Below the pieces are notes generated by a model, which had not been told where the DNA came from, did not search any database, and worked only from the letters and a program-made list of their open reading frames with translations. A stretch of DNA of 64,000 nt from contig NC_045146.1 of assembly GCF_008831285.2 (NCBI RefSeq), forward strand, positions 6,336,972-6,400,971. The letters run 5' to 3'. This DNA comes from Nymphaea colorata. Taxonomy: Eukaryota > Streptophyta > Magnoliopsida > Nymphaeales > Nymphaeaceae. The position numbers and the translations under genes are program-made. Within the stretch, counting starts at the first letter, position 1. Every line of letters begins with the position of its first letter. This document shows positions 26,290 through 39,719 of the stretch, one piece after another.

Positions 26290-29099
26290 GGGCTCTTTGA
26301 CATTGCTTTTGCCACTTGCCAAACTTATACCAGATGCTGCTCCATAGGGGGTGACAAAAGAGTAGTTGAAGATGAGGTGTTCAACGTTTTCTACCTGTTT
26401 CCCACAATGATAACATCTAGAGGCTAAGCTCTAGCCTATTTTTTGGGCTCTATGATCAGTAGGCAGTCTATCTTCTGCTGCTATGAAAACAGACCAAGAG
26501 ATTCCAGGGAGAACGTGAGAGTGCCAAACAAAATCTCTGCATTGCAACACTTGACCTTTGGCTCTGATTACTTTGCAGATGCTCCACCTATTGATGCGAG
26601 ATCGTTCTTCATGGATCCAATGGAGGAAGTTGGACTGTTCCTCAATTAAGATTAGGAGGCTAATCAAGATTCCCATATCTACAAAGACTGCCTGAACCAC
26701 TAACCCTTGTTCGAAAACCATTTGTTGAACATAGTAGGATGGGTCCAATAAGCCTGAATTGGTCAAGTGATAGTATGTACAATAAAACTTCATCGTGCCA
26801 ACAATCTGTCCAGAACTTGACTCTGTTGCTCGATCTGATACTCCATTTCACTTTGTCTTCAATTTTGTGTCAGGATTTAATTATTTTTCTTCAACCATCG
26901 AAGTCCTTCTTCCCCAGCTTATAACCATGCATACTCTTGTTAGTAAGGTATTTATCCCTTACTAGGCAGAGCCAAGGCAAATAATCGCTTGCTGCTCTGG
27001 CAGCGAGGAAGCCTAAGTAAGCTCGATTCACCTCTTGACCAACTCATAATCCTGCTCCACCTTCATTTTTTTTGAGGTAAAGCTGCCTCCAACTTATGGA
27101 ATAGATACATCTTTTGTTCTCCGAATCACCCCTAGGAAACCTGCACATAGTTTTCAAATTTTCTCCTATACCTCAATAGGTATCCAGAAAGTGAGACTCC
27201 AATACACAGGAATGGCTGATAGCGCATGCCTAACCAAGCAATCATGGCTTGCATATGATAGTATATGCTTCCAGCTCACAAGGTGACTACTCACCTTGAG
27301 AATGATGGGAGCACATTGTTTCGCATGAATGGCCTTTGTTCGGACAGGAAGGACATGGTATTTGGTCGGGAAATCAGCTTTGCTCCTTCCAACCATCTAA
27401 AGAATGGCCTCATACTCCTGGACATTGAGGTTAAGAAAAACATGATGTCATTTTCATAGAAAGTGGAATAATTGTGAGTAGTATTATTGAGCATTCCAGG
27501 AATCTTAATATTACCAGACTTGATCTAGGTTGTGACACTCCTAGTGAGGATTTTTAAAATAACAATGAAAAGATATGGATAGAGTGGGTCGCCCTGGTGG
27601 ATGGCTTGGGTAGGATTACCAGGCAGCCTCTCAACCATTCATAAGCAAAGCATAGGAGACAATGGTCAAAACCTGATCCACCCTTAGCAAGTGAATCATA
27701 GCATTTCAAGGAATCACTATTCTACTCTATCACAATCTTTACTCATGTCAATTTTGACACAAGCTGCCCTTGCCTTTTGGGAGTTCAAACCATAAATTAT
27801 TTCCTTGCTTAAGAGGAAACTATCTTGGATGCATTGACCCTGAAAGAATGCATTTTGGTTGGGGGATATGATCCGGTTAAGAATGGGCTTGAGACGTTTG
27901 ACCATAATCCTGGTGATGAATTTGAGGATGCTGTTGCATGGGAGATGGGTCTAAACTTGTTGATTTGACATTCACTTGATTCTTTGGGAATGAGCACAAT
28001 GTCGGTTCTATTGATATAACTCACTAAGAGACCAGTCCTGAAGAAGTTGTTGATGGCTGCTTGTACATCCTATGCCACTAGCTGCCAATGATCCTGAAAA
28101 AAATTCATTGTTGAAGAAGTCTGGACCAGCCACCGCCTCTCTGCCAAGGATACTGTAGGGCATCAATTATGGAAGGGTTCTTGCCTCCTATTGGGGGGAA
28201 GGAGATCGAGGAAATAGTAGCTGCTAACTCCAAAAATGTCCTCCTTGTCACTGACCAAATGATCACCCGACTGGATTGCATTAATTATTTTCCTTCTCTG
28301 ATTGCTTTTGACAAGCATAAAAGAATTTCATATTTTGGTCTCCATCCCAAAGCCACTTGAATCTTGATTTTTGGCACCACAGGTCAGCTTCAAGATAGAA
28401 GCCATGATAGCTTATACTTTATTTGCTTTTCTTCCTCAACTCGAGGTCCATAGTCTTAACTAGAATCTGTTTGGTGATTGATAAAGAATTGTTCATGCAG
28501 GTGCAAGATCTTGCTATTGAGATCAGACTCCCCATCAATGTTCCATCCCTTTAGCCTATTCTTTATGAACTCCAATTTATGAATCAGTTTAAGCATGGCG
28601 TAGTACCTTGGGAGCTCACTGCAGCATTCAAAAATGAATTCCTTACAGCCAAGGTGTTCATTCTAGAACTGAAAATATCTAAAGGTTGCTCAACCAGCAT
28701 TGCAGAATGGTTCCAATTGATTTGAAGCATGATGCGGCAGTGATTTGAGGTCGATCTGGAGAGAGTTGCAGTTTTTTGAAACAAGAATATGGTCCAGTTT
28801 GCTCATCGCATTCTTTTCTCCTGACCTACTATAGAATGTATGTCTGCTATGATGGTCATCAAATCATTGTTAACAAAAAAATTTTCAAAAGCAAGACAAG
28901 CAGCTAGGGCATTGAACCAAGAAAACCGCAAACTAAGCTGGTAAAGGCTATCCGCGTTTAGTTTTATATTTGTCAACACTATGATATTAGGTTTATGATG
29001 ATTGGTGATGCTCAAAAGGTTGAGCTCAGGTACCCTACATACTAGCTCACAAGCATTCCAAGCTAGTATCTTCATCATTAAACGTGGGGTTCCCAACAA
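26290..29099 (-). pseudogene. L1-type LINE ORF2 remnant (endonuclease, reverse transcriptase, zf-RVT)
   Basis: The order on the minus strand is that of plant L1 elements. An endonuclease start lies at 29099..28803 (MKILAWNA; then IIVLTNIKL where ETK is usual, so the catalytic Glu reads Asn). Connecting sequence follows. Reverse transcriptase fragments include INRTDIVLIPK and FRPIS (28024..27809), LKPILNRIISPNQNAFFQGQ and KIDMSKDCDRVE (27905..27717), and FYENDIMFF near 27470 where YADD is usual. Further fragments are SAIPVYW (about 27200), VKFWTDCWHDE (26851..26660) and the C-terminal zf-RVT zinc finger, FVWHSHVLPGISWSVFIAAEDRLPTDHRA then CYHCGKQVENVEHLIF (26560..26330). Frameshifts divide the frame many times. 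ORF1 lies further upstream at 33600..34880, separated by the inserted LTR. Confidence 0.88.
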
Positions 29100-29347
29100 C
29101 TCCTAGTGACTCCATTGGAACATCTAGAGGCATGATTTCCTTCCCACAAGGGCTCCCTTTCTCAAGAGTGACACCATCTAGAATGACTTGGGCCTGATTG
29201 TAGTCCATGCCCTCTTGAGCATTCAAAGGCCTAATCGATATTCTTGGGGGGGTTTATCTGAGAAGTCTGTTCATCCCTTCTTGGAGCTGATTTTATCAGC
29301 AGGCTATTCAGCAAGTTGATCGAGTAGAGTGTGTGTTTTTTCACTAG

Positions 29348-29352
29348 TAGAG
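29348..29352. repeat. Target-site duplication TAGAG, left
   Basis: The five bases TAGAG precede the TG start of the LTR at 29353 and are repeated immediately after its CA end (33545..33549). Confidence 0.85.
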
Positions 29353-31061
29353 TGTTCGCACCCCACCCTTTTCTCAAAGGGCATCGAAATGTGAATCAAC
29401 AAAATTCTTTTCAAATTGGAGTTCTGAGAAAAAAAAATTTAAGAGAAAGAGATCTGTCTGTCAGTACGAGGTCCAACCATTTCTGCCGCTTTTAATAGGG
29501 GTAATTGGACCAAGGACTAAGGATCATTTGGATCATGTACGAGTTATTGATACAAATCCTATATGCTTGTGTATTGACGTTTTGGATTCAAGTTCCAAAA
29601 TTCATTTTAAATAAGTGATTTGAACTTGTTTTGAAAATGAATTTGAAGATTGGAAGGTTTTCAAATTGATTTAAACACCTTTATTTTGGTGCCATTTGAT
29701 TTGAAATCGACAATTTTTGGGGATTTTGAAGATTAAAATTGAGTTCTTTGTTGTGAACTCAAGATGATTCATGAGTTAAAATTGTGACCATCTAATGATC
29801 AAAATTGAGTTTGAATTCTTCTTTTGCCAAATCATGTGATTTGGTCTAAGATATTTAGAAACTTGTGATTTGGTTAGGTAGAGTTCATTCTTTTGATAGA
29901 ACATAAGTTCCAAATTGTTAGAAAATGTGTTGTTTTCTAAACATATTTTGGCCAAGATTGTTAATGCATTACTTGTATTTTCTTTTGAAGTTAAGTGAAG
30001 TTTACAACTTCTTGTTGCATTATGACTTGGTCACTTTTTGCAACTCAAATTTGAATCACTTAATTTCTTGAGAATCTGCATGTGGTGCTATTGACTTTGG
30101 GTGAAAGTGAATGCATGAAATAAGAAGGGAAACTACACGAAACATTCATCCTTATTTCTCTCATAATCTGTCAAGATTCATTCACATAAGACATTTATTC
30201 TTTACTCTCTCATAATCTCTCAAAGTCCATTCACTATAATTACATGTCATACAATCTACACATAAAGATTGATTTTAATTAAAATGTAGGACTTTCTCTA
30301 AACGTGCTTATTATATTGTTAAGCACATGAATTAGAGATGCAGTCCATAAGCTTGATACATAACATAAAAATAATAAAAAATATACAAATGATTCCAAAA
30401 TCAATTTTTGAAATAGATGGGAGATGTGGATGACATTCACTTTTGTCTCAAAATAGCTAAAAAAGATCAGATCTTCTGTTGATTTGGATAGCTGAAAATT
30501 CTGGACATTGATTCCAATCGAGAGCTTGTTTCTTATATAAAAACGATAAGTGTTTCAAACCTATTCAAATTTCAGATTTCATATCAATGGAATCATCAAC
30601 ATTTTTAGATAATTTTAGGATAGTTGGTCTCCTTTTTTGATAAATGAAAATGAAATTTTTCATCATTTGAGAAGATGGATTAGTCTCATGCAAATCTGAA
30701 AATTAATGAATGAGAACTACAATCCATAAAAAATATTTTAAGATGCCGATTGGATAGGTTTATATTTTTTTTTTATTGTTCCTCAAAGCCTTGCCACTTG
30801 ATGGCTCAAATTGGATTTTCAAACGTGTAAACTTCGACATTCTTAAACTAATTATTGTAAAATATGACCTAATTTTAGCAACTTGCATACACTTTACGTA
30901 TGAGTCGCTGAAATTGAATAAAGATTAAAATGAAATAAAAGTGATTTCATAGCTTTGCACTATGAAAATCAATAAAATGTTCTCTTTTCTTAAAAATCAG
31001 TTTGGAAATGTATTCTAACCTAATTTTAAAAGAGAAAAATGACTTTTAACAAGAGCTTGCA

Positions 31062-31172
<111 letters not shown>

Positions 31173-32147
31173 GTATTTTACTACTTAAAATGAAATTTTA
31201 TCAAGGGACGGCATGACTCTTGAACCATGATGATTCGTGGCTGGGTTCTTTTATGTAGGAATATTGAAAACTTGTTTCTAATTTCCTCTACCACCCTTGA
31301 TCAATCAAATTGAAAGACATGAATCAAAATGACTTTAAATGAGAAAGAAAACATGATAATGCTCAAGCTAATTCGTCCATAATTTTGTCATGCAAGGGTG
31401 AATCACATTCATAAGAATGTATCCATACCTAATAGGCATTTTCATCACATATGTTGCAGCAAAATTACTCTCTCATCGTGGGATTTTGTCATGGTAGGGA
31501 GATCAAAATGGTTTTGAGCTTGTTGTTTTGAAAGGAATGTGTTATTGGGGCCCTTTTCAAAATTTGATACATGGGTTAATTTTTTTAGAAGAACCGACTC
31601 ATGCATGCATTATGCATTAATATGTACATTCAATCGTAAGTTTCCCCTAGCTGGACATCATTCCCAGCTATAAAATAAATAAAAATAAACTCTTTCCATG
31701 AATTGCTGAAATTAAAATGAACCAACAAGAAGCTAAAGTATATGAGAAATGAGTTAAAATCACCTACCTTGTGGTCAGTCTTGATGTTTGATCTTCTTCT
31801 TCACTTGTTTTCTAAATCAAGCAATTCTAAGCAAGAATCCAAGCTTGGATTCAAGTTTAGCAAAGTAAGAAGAAGAATGACATGCTGGAATTTGTAGTGC
31901 GGATGAGAAATCTTCTCTCCACGAAAATCCTAAGTAAGGGTTCACTTAAGCACCCTAACTTAGCAAACTCGATAGAGAGTATAGAGGAAATGAAGAAGAA
32001 AATGAGAGAGAGGGAGGGGGGAAGAAGGCTTGGACGAATCTTCTTGCTCCTCCTTGGCTTCTCTCTCCTACCTCCTTGGCTGCAGCAACTTGATGGAAAC
32101 TTCAAAATTTCATCCACCCCCCCTCCCCCTTGGTGGTCAAGGGGAGG

Positions 32148-32157
32148 CATATATAGA
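32148..32157 (-). promoter_or_regulatory. Putative TATA box of the long LTR
   Basis: The minus strand reads CTATATATGC about 1.4 kb from the U3 end. It precedes a G-rich then pyrimidine-rich leader, as in other plant LTR promoters. Confidence 0.45.
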
Positions 32158-33544
32158 GGAGGAGGTGGGTTCAACCACCTTCTTAACTCATCTTGGGAAC
32201 TCACTTAGACCTTGGGGACTTGTAAAATGAGTTAAATAAGGTTTAATGGCTCTAATTGCCCATTCTTAGCCCATTTACTCCAGGTAAGTAGGCTGGGCTA
32301 GGCGTGGTCAACCTTCGTTCAGAACTAACTGACCAACCTTGACCAAAATTTTAGACGAAAATGCCCTTGCGCAAGGATTTGCTTTATTTTGTTTTTTTTT
32401 TTTCATTTGAAATTGACTTGTTAGGTTAAAACCTATTACTGAGCTCTAAATGTTATTGAATTATGACAATCCAATTTAAATTTGAATAAATTTTGAAAAT
32501 TTTATCAAATTTGGCTTGAAAAGCGTATTTTCGTCCATAACTTGATTGAAGATGGATTTCAACTGAATCAAACTTTGGTTTGAAATAATGATTTTAATTT
32601 GGTATTTGATTTATGAATTTAACAAATCCAAATGTATATTTGCCTTTCATAAACTAATTTAGGCTCTATAATCTCAATTTGATCAGAGAAGGGCAAAATT
32701 GTCCTGATTGGTCAATTTCGACTAATTGACCAAAGTCAAAGCTCATTTCCGAGTAATTTAACTTTGTTTGAGGTAATTTGATGAATTTGAGCTAAGAAAG
32801 CTCTTAATTGAGCTAAATTGTACTTTGACTAAGCTTAGTCAAAGTGGGTTCGATTCAGTCAAAGTCTATTTTCGTCCAGTGATTGGGTCGCGGGATAAAC
32901 CTACCCTTTTGGCTGAAATGAGCCCATGTTGACCGAACTTAGCTGAATTGACACCACATTTGGTTGCACCCGGGTTAAACCTACTTGGATTAAGTAGGTT
33001 ATGTGAGTTTAATTCTAACACTTATTGCTTCTTTGAAATTTGATTTTTCTTTAACTAAGAGAAATAGAAAGAGATTAGTGTCTCTTTTTTCCTATGAACC
33101 CATATTCATTGTCTCTTCAAAATGAATTTTCTCATTTAATTGAGAGAAGAATATATATTTCTTTTTAAAAAAGGGGTGTGTGACCGCTGGGGTGGCTCTT
33201 GACCACACGGGTTGGGTGGGGCCCCCACATGGGTCCCACATAACATTCTAGACCGAATTAGATCAAATTCTTGGATTTGAATCAAAATTTTATTTTTTCA
33301 ATTGGATATGGACTTCAAATGATATTTGTAATTGGATTTGGATGTCAAATAACATTTGAAATTGAATTTGGATGTCAAATCCTAATTTAGACATAGTTTG
33401 GACTCGTAATCTTAAATTCATGATTTGAATCTAAATTGTTCTTTAGGTTCGAAATTGTCTTTGAAATTGCAATTTTTCATAGTTTCTTTTGTAAAATTTT
33501 GACATCGTTTCAGTTCTGATGTGGAAAAATTTGGGGTGTTAACA

Positions 33545-33549
33545 TAGAG
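33545..33549. repeat. Target-site duplication TAGAG, right
   Basis: Direct repeat of 29348..29352, immediately after the CA end of the LTR. Confidence 0.85.
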
Positions 33550-33599
33550 CTGAGGTGATTATCATTTTGCCAACAACTTGAGCTTGTAGCTGTGGGTTG

Positions 33600-34880
33600 G
33601 GCTACATCCCTGAAAGCGAGGATTTGCTTTTCCCCAATCCTAGGTCCCTAGACCCTAGCAGATTGTCATCGATTGGGAAATCAACCATGTTATCTGCTTG
33701 CTTATCCTCGTCATTTTCCCCATCAGTACTAGCCTGATATAAAACCTTTCTACTGCTTTGTCGCATATGGGGTCCTTCCATAGTAGTGATTTCCATTGCA
33801 TGATAATCAAGATGGGAAGCTTTACCCTCAGCTTTGGAGTCGGGTTCATCAACTACTTCAATGAGAAGGGCCTGGAATTGATTACCCTAGGCCTCATTCT
33901 AATTCATTCAGTCAGATGATTTATTCTTGTGCTTGGGCATTTTAACTTCTATCCATTCCTTCCGATCCTAAGAGGTTTTTTTTGGTGTTTCCACACATCA
34001 ACATGTAATGGCTTATGGAGCCACAAACTATATGTAACTTTATTCTGGTTTCATATTCAATGAATTGATTAATCTTTCTATCCTCATCGACCTGAAATTT
34101 GATATCAGATATTGGATGGAATCCCAAAGGGATCTCTCCTAGATTCTGGAGAATCACAACTAGCAACCTCTTTGGTATACAAATCGGCCTCTACATACAT
34201 AGCGCTCTGATCATTTCTGCTGCGTCCTTGAACAAACAAGAGTTCCACAGGAGCATGGGGAGTTCCGGCAAAAAAATCTAGATGTGGATTTGGCAGATCA
34301 CCTCAACTTTGATGTGAGGTCCTGGCACCCATATTGGCAATTAGGTGCCTCCCTCTCACTTTCCATTGCCTAGGCTCTGTAATACATTGTAAATCGGCCT
34401 TCAAGGAAGCCCTTAACATAAACAAGCCTTTCCTGGTAGAGGTAAACTTAAGATTACTCACACCTAGCCAAATATCTCTAAGGGATGTGAAGGTCTAAGC
34501 ATAGTCCACCCGGTTCCGACCATTCCCTCCAGTCAAAGTTGCAACTGCATAATATTGATAATGGCTTCTTAAGTTGTTTGTAGGCAGCTTTTGGGATGAC
34601 CAACCTTTTCTTTCCACTGATTTTTTTAACCTAAAGATGAAGGTCCATGGGTACTCCATCCACCATTTTCCCTACTACTATAGACGCCCACGAGCATTTT
34701 CCCTCTTGCTGCATGAAAGAAGGGTCCTGCTCTACCCCACATTCTATGGGAGATGCCACATGCCATGGGGGCCTCCCGCACAATGCCATAGAAAGCGATC
34801 TGCCCTAACCTACTTGCATACCACCGGGACCCTGATGTTGCTTGCAATCACCAGAACCCACCACACCCGAAGGGCCTGAT
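33600..34880 (-). pseudogene. LINE ORF1 remnant (DUF4283 / zf-CCHC_4 type)
   Basis: Minus-strand readings include VPGPHIKVEVI (about 34320), LPMLLWN and ALCM (about 34250..34180), and LLVVILQNLGEIPLGFHP with FQVDEDRKINQFIEYE (34166..34050). IVCGSISHYMLMC (about 34010) is a broken CCHC knuckle in which the first Cys reads His. This is the layout of plant L1 ORF1, a nucleic-acid-binding protein with an N-terminal DUF4283 followed by a zinc knuckle and an acidic tail. A more N-terminal part (34880..34570) is weakly readable. Stops and frameshifts make it non-functional. It belongs with ORF2 at 26290..29099. Confidence 0.72.
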
Positions 34881-37020
34881 TTTATTGGGATCCCTTGATA
34901 AATTTGTTACAATGCCATTGCACTTAGCACATTAACATAGTATTAATTTCCACTATATTTTCTTTACCCAGTTCTTTGATCTTTACCCAGTTCTTTGATC
35001 ACTTCTATGAACAATCTATTTTAATATTTTCAGTCATTATAATCCACATAAGTATCAATACACTTTAAAACAACCATCAAGCAAACAAATTATAAAATTT
35101 ATTAATGCTTGCAATTACATGTCCATCCACCCATTTGAAAAGATAGAGACTCTACAAACAGTCCATACAATTCTTTTCTTTTCTAATAAGTTTCCAATGG
35201 TTGCTTTCTTTTCCAATAAGTTTCCAATTCTTTTCAAATTATCTGAGCTGAGAGTCAATGATGCAATTGCATCTTTACAATAAGGATTTCTAGCTAAATT
35301 AAATGGAAGTGAACTTGTATAAAAGAATCTACCTATTATTTTATTTATTTCTATCTACCCATTTCTCTAAAGAATTCAACTATTGTTTTATGTCTTTAAA
35401 GCTCTTTTTTTCTTTTCTTCAAAATATCTGAACTTTCTAGAATATTTTAACTAACATAAAGTTTACTTGATTTTCTTCAATTTTTTATCAATTAAAGTTG
35501 CCTTGTGTTCTTTCCTTAGTTATTTCATTGTTTTTTCAAAATCCTTTGTCGTCCTCTAACTCCATGGCCATATATTTGCAATCAATGTGCTTTTGTATAT
35601 GAACCATTGAGTCATCCATGACATACATTACGGTCTAATTGCACATTGCGAGCACAACTAGGTATTTTTAGTTGAATCAATATTCACATTGTTGTTAAAA
35701 CTTGCTAGCACAAAAGCACTTGAAACTGCCTTTTCGTTATCTGCTATTATGTCTGAGAAGTGTAAAGTGACAAATTGAAAGTGAACCCAAAATAAATGAA
35801 CAAAGTTGCTTGCTTACTTCAAAATCATAAATAAATTACATAAAGAATGAAACAATATAAATACTAAAGTATGAAGGTATAAAAATAATAGAAGACTTAA
35901 ACTTTAAAAGTATAAAAAACTAAACAAATTAGCAAAATGAATATACAATCTATTATTATGAGTTCATAAATTGACATAATACATACGTTATAATACAATT
36001 CTTACAGTCAATTATATGTCGAATGTTTTCCCTAATCATTTCATAAATTCTTAGGTATTCATAATTCAGTGCATATATTCTTCTATATTCAGTACATATA
36101 TTCATACAAATTACCAATACGATCATATATATTACACTTCCCGCTTTTATAGTTACAAGGCTTGATTACTTTAAGAAAAATATGAAGACTCAACCAACGG
36201 TGGGTTCATAGAACCAAAACAACAGATAGTTTATGTGCACATTGTATTCATTGTGCAGTAAATAGGACACATAGTTGCCACCTATTTGGAAGCATTAACA
36301 ACTAACAAACCATTCGGCTAGCTGCCTTTCCAAGAAGCAAAAAAAAAGATAATGATATTTGAACTTGATCAAATGAATATGGAAGTACCTAAAAATACTA
36401 GATGAATAGAATATTCTGTCACCAAATCAACATATTCAGACACCAATACGTTTCAGTAGAAATGTAGAGAAAAATTAGAACAAAATGTATAAATTGGAGC
36501 AAATGAGGATAAAATAGGGCAAAGCATGCAACAATGAAATTAGGCAAATAATCAATTATAAGTAGGGCACATGAAACTAGGCACGAAAGCAGAAAAAAAT
36601 GAAAGAACATGTTGAATAAAAACCATAGGAAAACATGTAAGGAAGGATGAAGTGTCTCCCACTTTTTGCTTTCTAGAAATAGGATGTCACCAGAAATATT
36701 GTGACTCGCTAGAAAATTTACCAAACATTGGAGAGGTCCACATTGCCACACAAGGTCCCAACAAAAAAGGGCAGCCTTCATTCAATTGAAGGTTGTTGTT
36801 CCTTGTGTATAATCATGATAAAACTAAAAAGGGAACAGATTTTTGCACTAAAATTGACACTAAGACTGAGCGCTAATCTGGTCAGATATTGGCTTGGGAG
36901 CATTGATTGCACCGGATTGGCCCAAACATTGTCCAGGCCTGTTACTCACACCCGCATTTAACATGGGTGGGTCACCTTTTCATATAGGCAAGCATTTCAC
37001 TTGGTCAAGCAACATACTGC
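34881..37020. other. AT-rich non-coding stretch
   Basis: No gene is recognised. It contains a perfect 19 bp tandem duplication (34962..34980 and 34981..34999, 'ctttacccagttctttgat'). A second imperfect duplication of 'aataagtttccaat' lies near 35185 and 35215. A 120-codon minus-strand frame at 36419..36781 is hydrophobic low-complexity sequence that I do not support as a gene. Confidence 0.5.
34962..34999. repeat. 19 bp perfect tandem duplication
   Basis: 'ctttacccagttctttgat' occurs twice in direct succession. Confidence 0.9.
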
Positions 37021-37029
37021 AGCCCTTTC

Positions 37030-39060
37030 TATTAGGGTAAAATACGAATTCTATGATGATATGTTTGCTTGTATGCATCGGCTTCAACAATAGTGGCATG
37101 CACCTTACTTGTGGAAAGGTTGGAACCCAATGCTATATGGGGTTCAAATGTTGCTGGTGCATTGGTTAAGCCAAACGGCATAACCACAAATTCATAGTGG
37201 CCCTTGTGTGTCTCAAAAGCAGTCTTATGTATGTCAGCCATTGCCATTCTTATCAGGTGGTTTGAAAATATTCTAGCCCTGTGCAGCTCATCCAGTAGCT
37301 CCTTCATCACTAGAATAGGGTAACGTTTCTTGATGGTGCATGCTTTTAGAGCCCTATAGTCTACAGAAAAACGCCATGATCCATCTTTCGTTTTAACTAA
37401 GAATGCAGGTGAGAAGTTTGGACTGTGGCTAGGTTGGATTGTTCCCTCTTTGAGCATCTCCCTGATGAGCTGTTCTATTTCATTTTTATGCGCATAGCTG
37501 TACCTATAGGGCCATAAGTTAACAGGTTTGGAGTTGAGCTCTAACTCGATTTGACGATCAAAATCATGTGCAGGTGGAAGGCTAGATGGTTTACCAAAAA
37601 ACTCAGCATGTTGCACTAGAACTAGCTATATGTATGCAGGCTATCTTTAAATGAAGTTAGCCTCTTGATTCTAGTCTACTCACTTAAGTCGTATCAGCAA
37701 ATGCAGGTTACCTTGTTTCGTTAGTTTTCTGTTCTCACCTCTGCTGGATATGCTTGTACCAGTGTCACTTAATCCTGTTAAAATGTTGTTTTCCCCATCT
37801 CGCCTGCAGAATACCATCTTCATTTCATTGGAATTCCATTCCACCTTTTCAAGCTGTCTCAACCATTGTATTCCAATCACCAAGTCAGTTCCCCACATTG
37901 CTATAGGATACAACTCTAGCTCAAATTTTTGCCCTTGAATTTCAACCACCCTTGAATTTCAACTGCCTCCTTTGGGCAGCGTCAAATGCACCATAGGACT
38001 TTTCCATCTCCCACAACTACTTTGAACTCTGGTTGCCCTTCAGTGAAACAATCACATGTGTGAGCAGTGTTTTTGCAAATAAAATTATGGGTAGACAATG
38101 ATGTCTACCAACATGTTGATTTGTCATCCCTTAAGCCTCCCTTGTACATGCATAACCTAAGGCACATTGTTCCCTGCCAAGGGATGCAAAGAAATTGCAG
38201 GTGCTGCCCTTCCCCTTCTTATAACTCCTCTTTTGCCTGCATTTCGGTATGCTCTTCCTCTTTGTTCTCGTCAACCAAATACATGTGCAGTTTCTTGCAT
38301 GTTTCCTGAAAGACCATTTCTCCCCACATTGGAAGCATAGCTCTTTTCGGTGCCTCTCCTTAATCTGCCCTGGATTTAACAGCTGCACTAGCACACTCTT
38401 CCATTTGTTTGACTTTCTAGGAGGCGAGGTGAGTGTTCCAGCCTCACTTGGGGACACTGGAGATTTCCACGCAGGCTGTTTAACAGGTTTAATCTCTTTA
38501 ACATAGAATCCCAGTCACCTGCATTTCTTCTCAGCCACTCTAGCGATTTCGAATGCCTCTAACAGTGTTTGTGGCCTTGTGGCTTGCACCTCTCTCCTTA
38601 GTTTCTCTTTTAATCCTCCCACAAAGGTCCCAACCAATGCCTCCACTGGTCATCAACAGACCATGTTACTCACTTCTTCAACTCTACTTGGTTTTTTATC
38701 ACAGATTCTCTTTGTTTAATTTTTGACAACTCTACGTTGAAATCCAAATGTGCAAATGGGCCTAACCTGACTGTGAGAGCTTCCACGAATCTAGTGCAGC
38801 TTTTTGGCTTCCCCTGTTGTGCTACCAGCCAATAGCACCAGTGTATGGCATCGCCCTCCAAATGCACAGCCACATGCCCCACACGATATTCCACTGCAAT
38901 CCCTTGGCACTTGAAATACTGCTTAGCCTTAAACACCCAACTGAGAGGATCTTCACTCGAAAATTTCAACCTTCTGCACCATCTCATGCAGCATTCCCGT
39001 CACCTCAAATAGCATCGTCTACATCCTGACATCTACTTCCATTAGTCATTGCCACAATTT
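37030..39060 (-). pseudogene. Truncated Ty3/gypsy gag-pol
   Basis: Gag is at about 39000..38670, with LKFSSEDPLSWVFKAKQYF and HVAVHLEGDAIHW, the Retrotrans_gag core. A knuckle-like region, LCFQCGEKWSFRKHARNC, is at about 38350..38280. The protease tail at 37949..37680 has VVEIQGQKFELELYPI and DLVIGIQWL; the preceding active site (about 38115) reads VDII where DSG is expected. Reverse transcriptase is at 37616..37140: LNSKPVNLWPYRY, SPAFLVKTKDGSWRFSVDYRAL, HYEFVVMPFGLTNAPATF. Between RIFSN and HLIRMAM the usual LDLRSGYHQ segment is missing, which removes the first catalytic Asp. After PATF the homology stops, so the second half of reverse transcriptase, RNase H and integrase are absent. I could not find either LTR. 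Confidence 0.87.
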
Positions 39061-39719
39061 GCTATAGTTTCTCTTCACACCATCCAGACGTGCAACCCAT
39101 ATTTGTTGATTGCTATCTGCCTGTTTCTTTAGGGTCACCTGGGACATAAGACCTTCTCTGAATCACTGTTGATTATTCAATTTTTTGCTGGCATTCGATA
39201 TTTTCATAATGCCAATGTGAACTGTGGGGTCTGAAAATTTTTCCGATGAATAGACACTCAAAGAAATCAAACTAGTGCTTCCACATTCCATGAAGTTAAA
39301 TGCTACTTGCATACAGGAAGAAAACATGCAACCAACAGGTACAAAACTATCTTGAACACTATCCTTTAGGTGTCAACAATGACGGTCTCTACGGTTTGCA
39401 CAATCACCACATACACTCTCTCCAACACGGTAACAATTACTTTCGTTATTTTGTTGGTCACATATTGCCACTCATACTATCGCCATATTATTGCACATCT
39501 TACCCCAATTGTTGTTCACTAGTTGCTGCTTTCTGGTGTATGTAAACTTAAGCATAGATTCTCATGCATTTCATATGGCATGACTCCCATCCTTTCATCA
39601 TCATCTGAAAGTAACAGTGAATGATTTGGCAGTAGAAGAACGTGAATTGTTGCCTGTAGCTAAATATTTGCACGAAAATTCATTGCACAATAAAACGTTA
39701 ATACTGCATATGCATGTGC
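39061..39719. other. Spacer between gypsy fragment and FAR1-like pseudogene
   Basis: The first 150 bases may be the N-terminal end of gypsy gag on the minus strand. The remainder holds no recognised domain; an 81-codon plus-strand frame (39300..39545) is unsupported. Confidence 0.35.

Noticed and set aside
31857-32230. Overlapping 115- and 108-codon frames on opposite strands
   Set aside because: They fall in the pyrimidine-rich leader of the long LTR; the low-complexity Pro/Arg/Leu composition explains the open frames.
34574-34879. 101-codon plus-strand frame
   Set aside because: It lies antisense to the N-terminal part of LINE ORF1 and shows no domain of its own.
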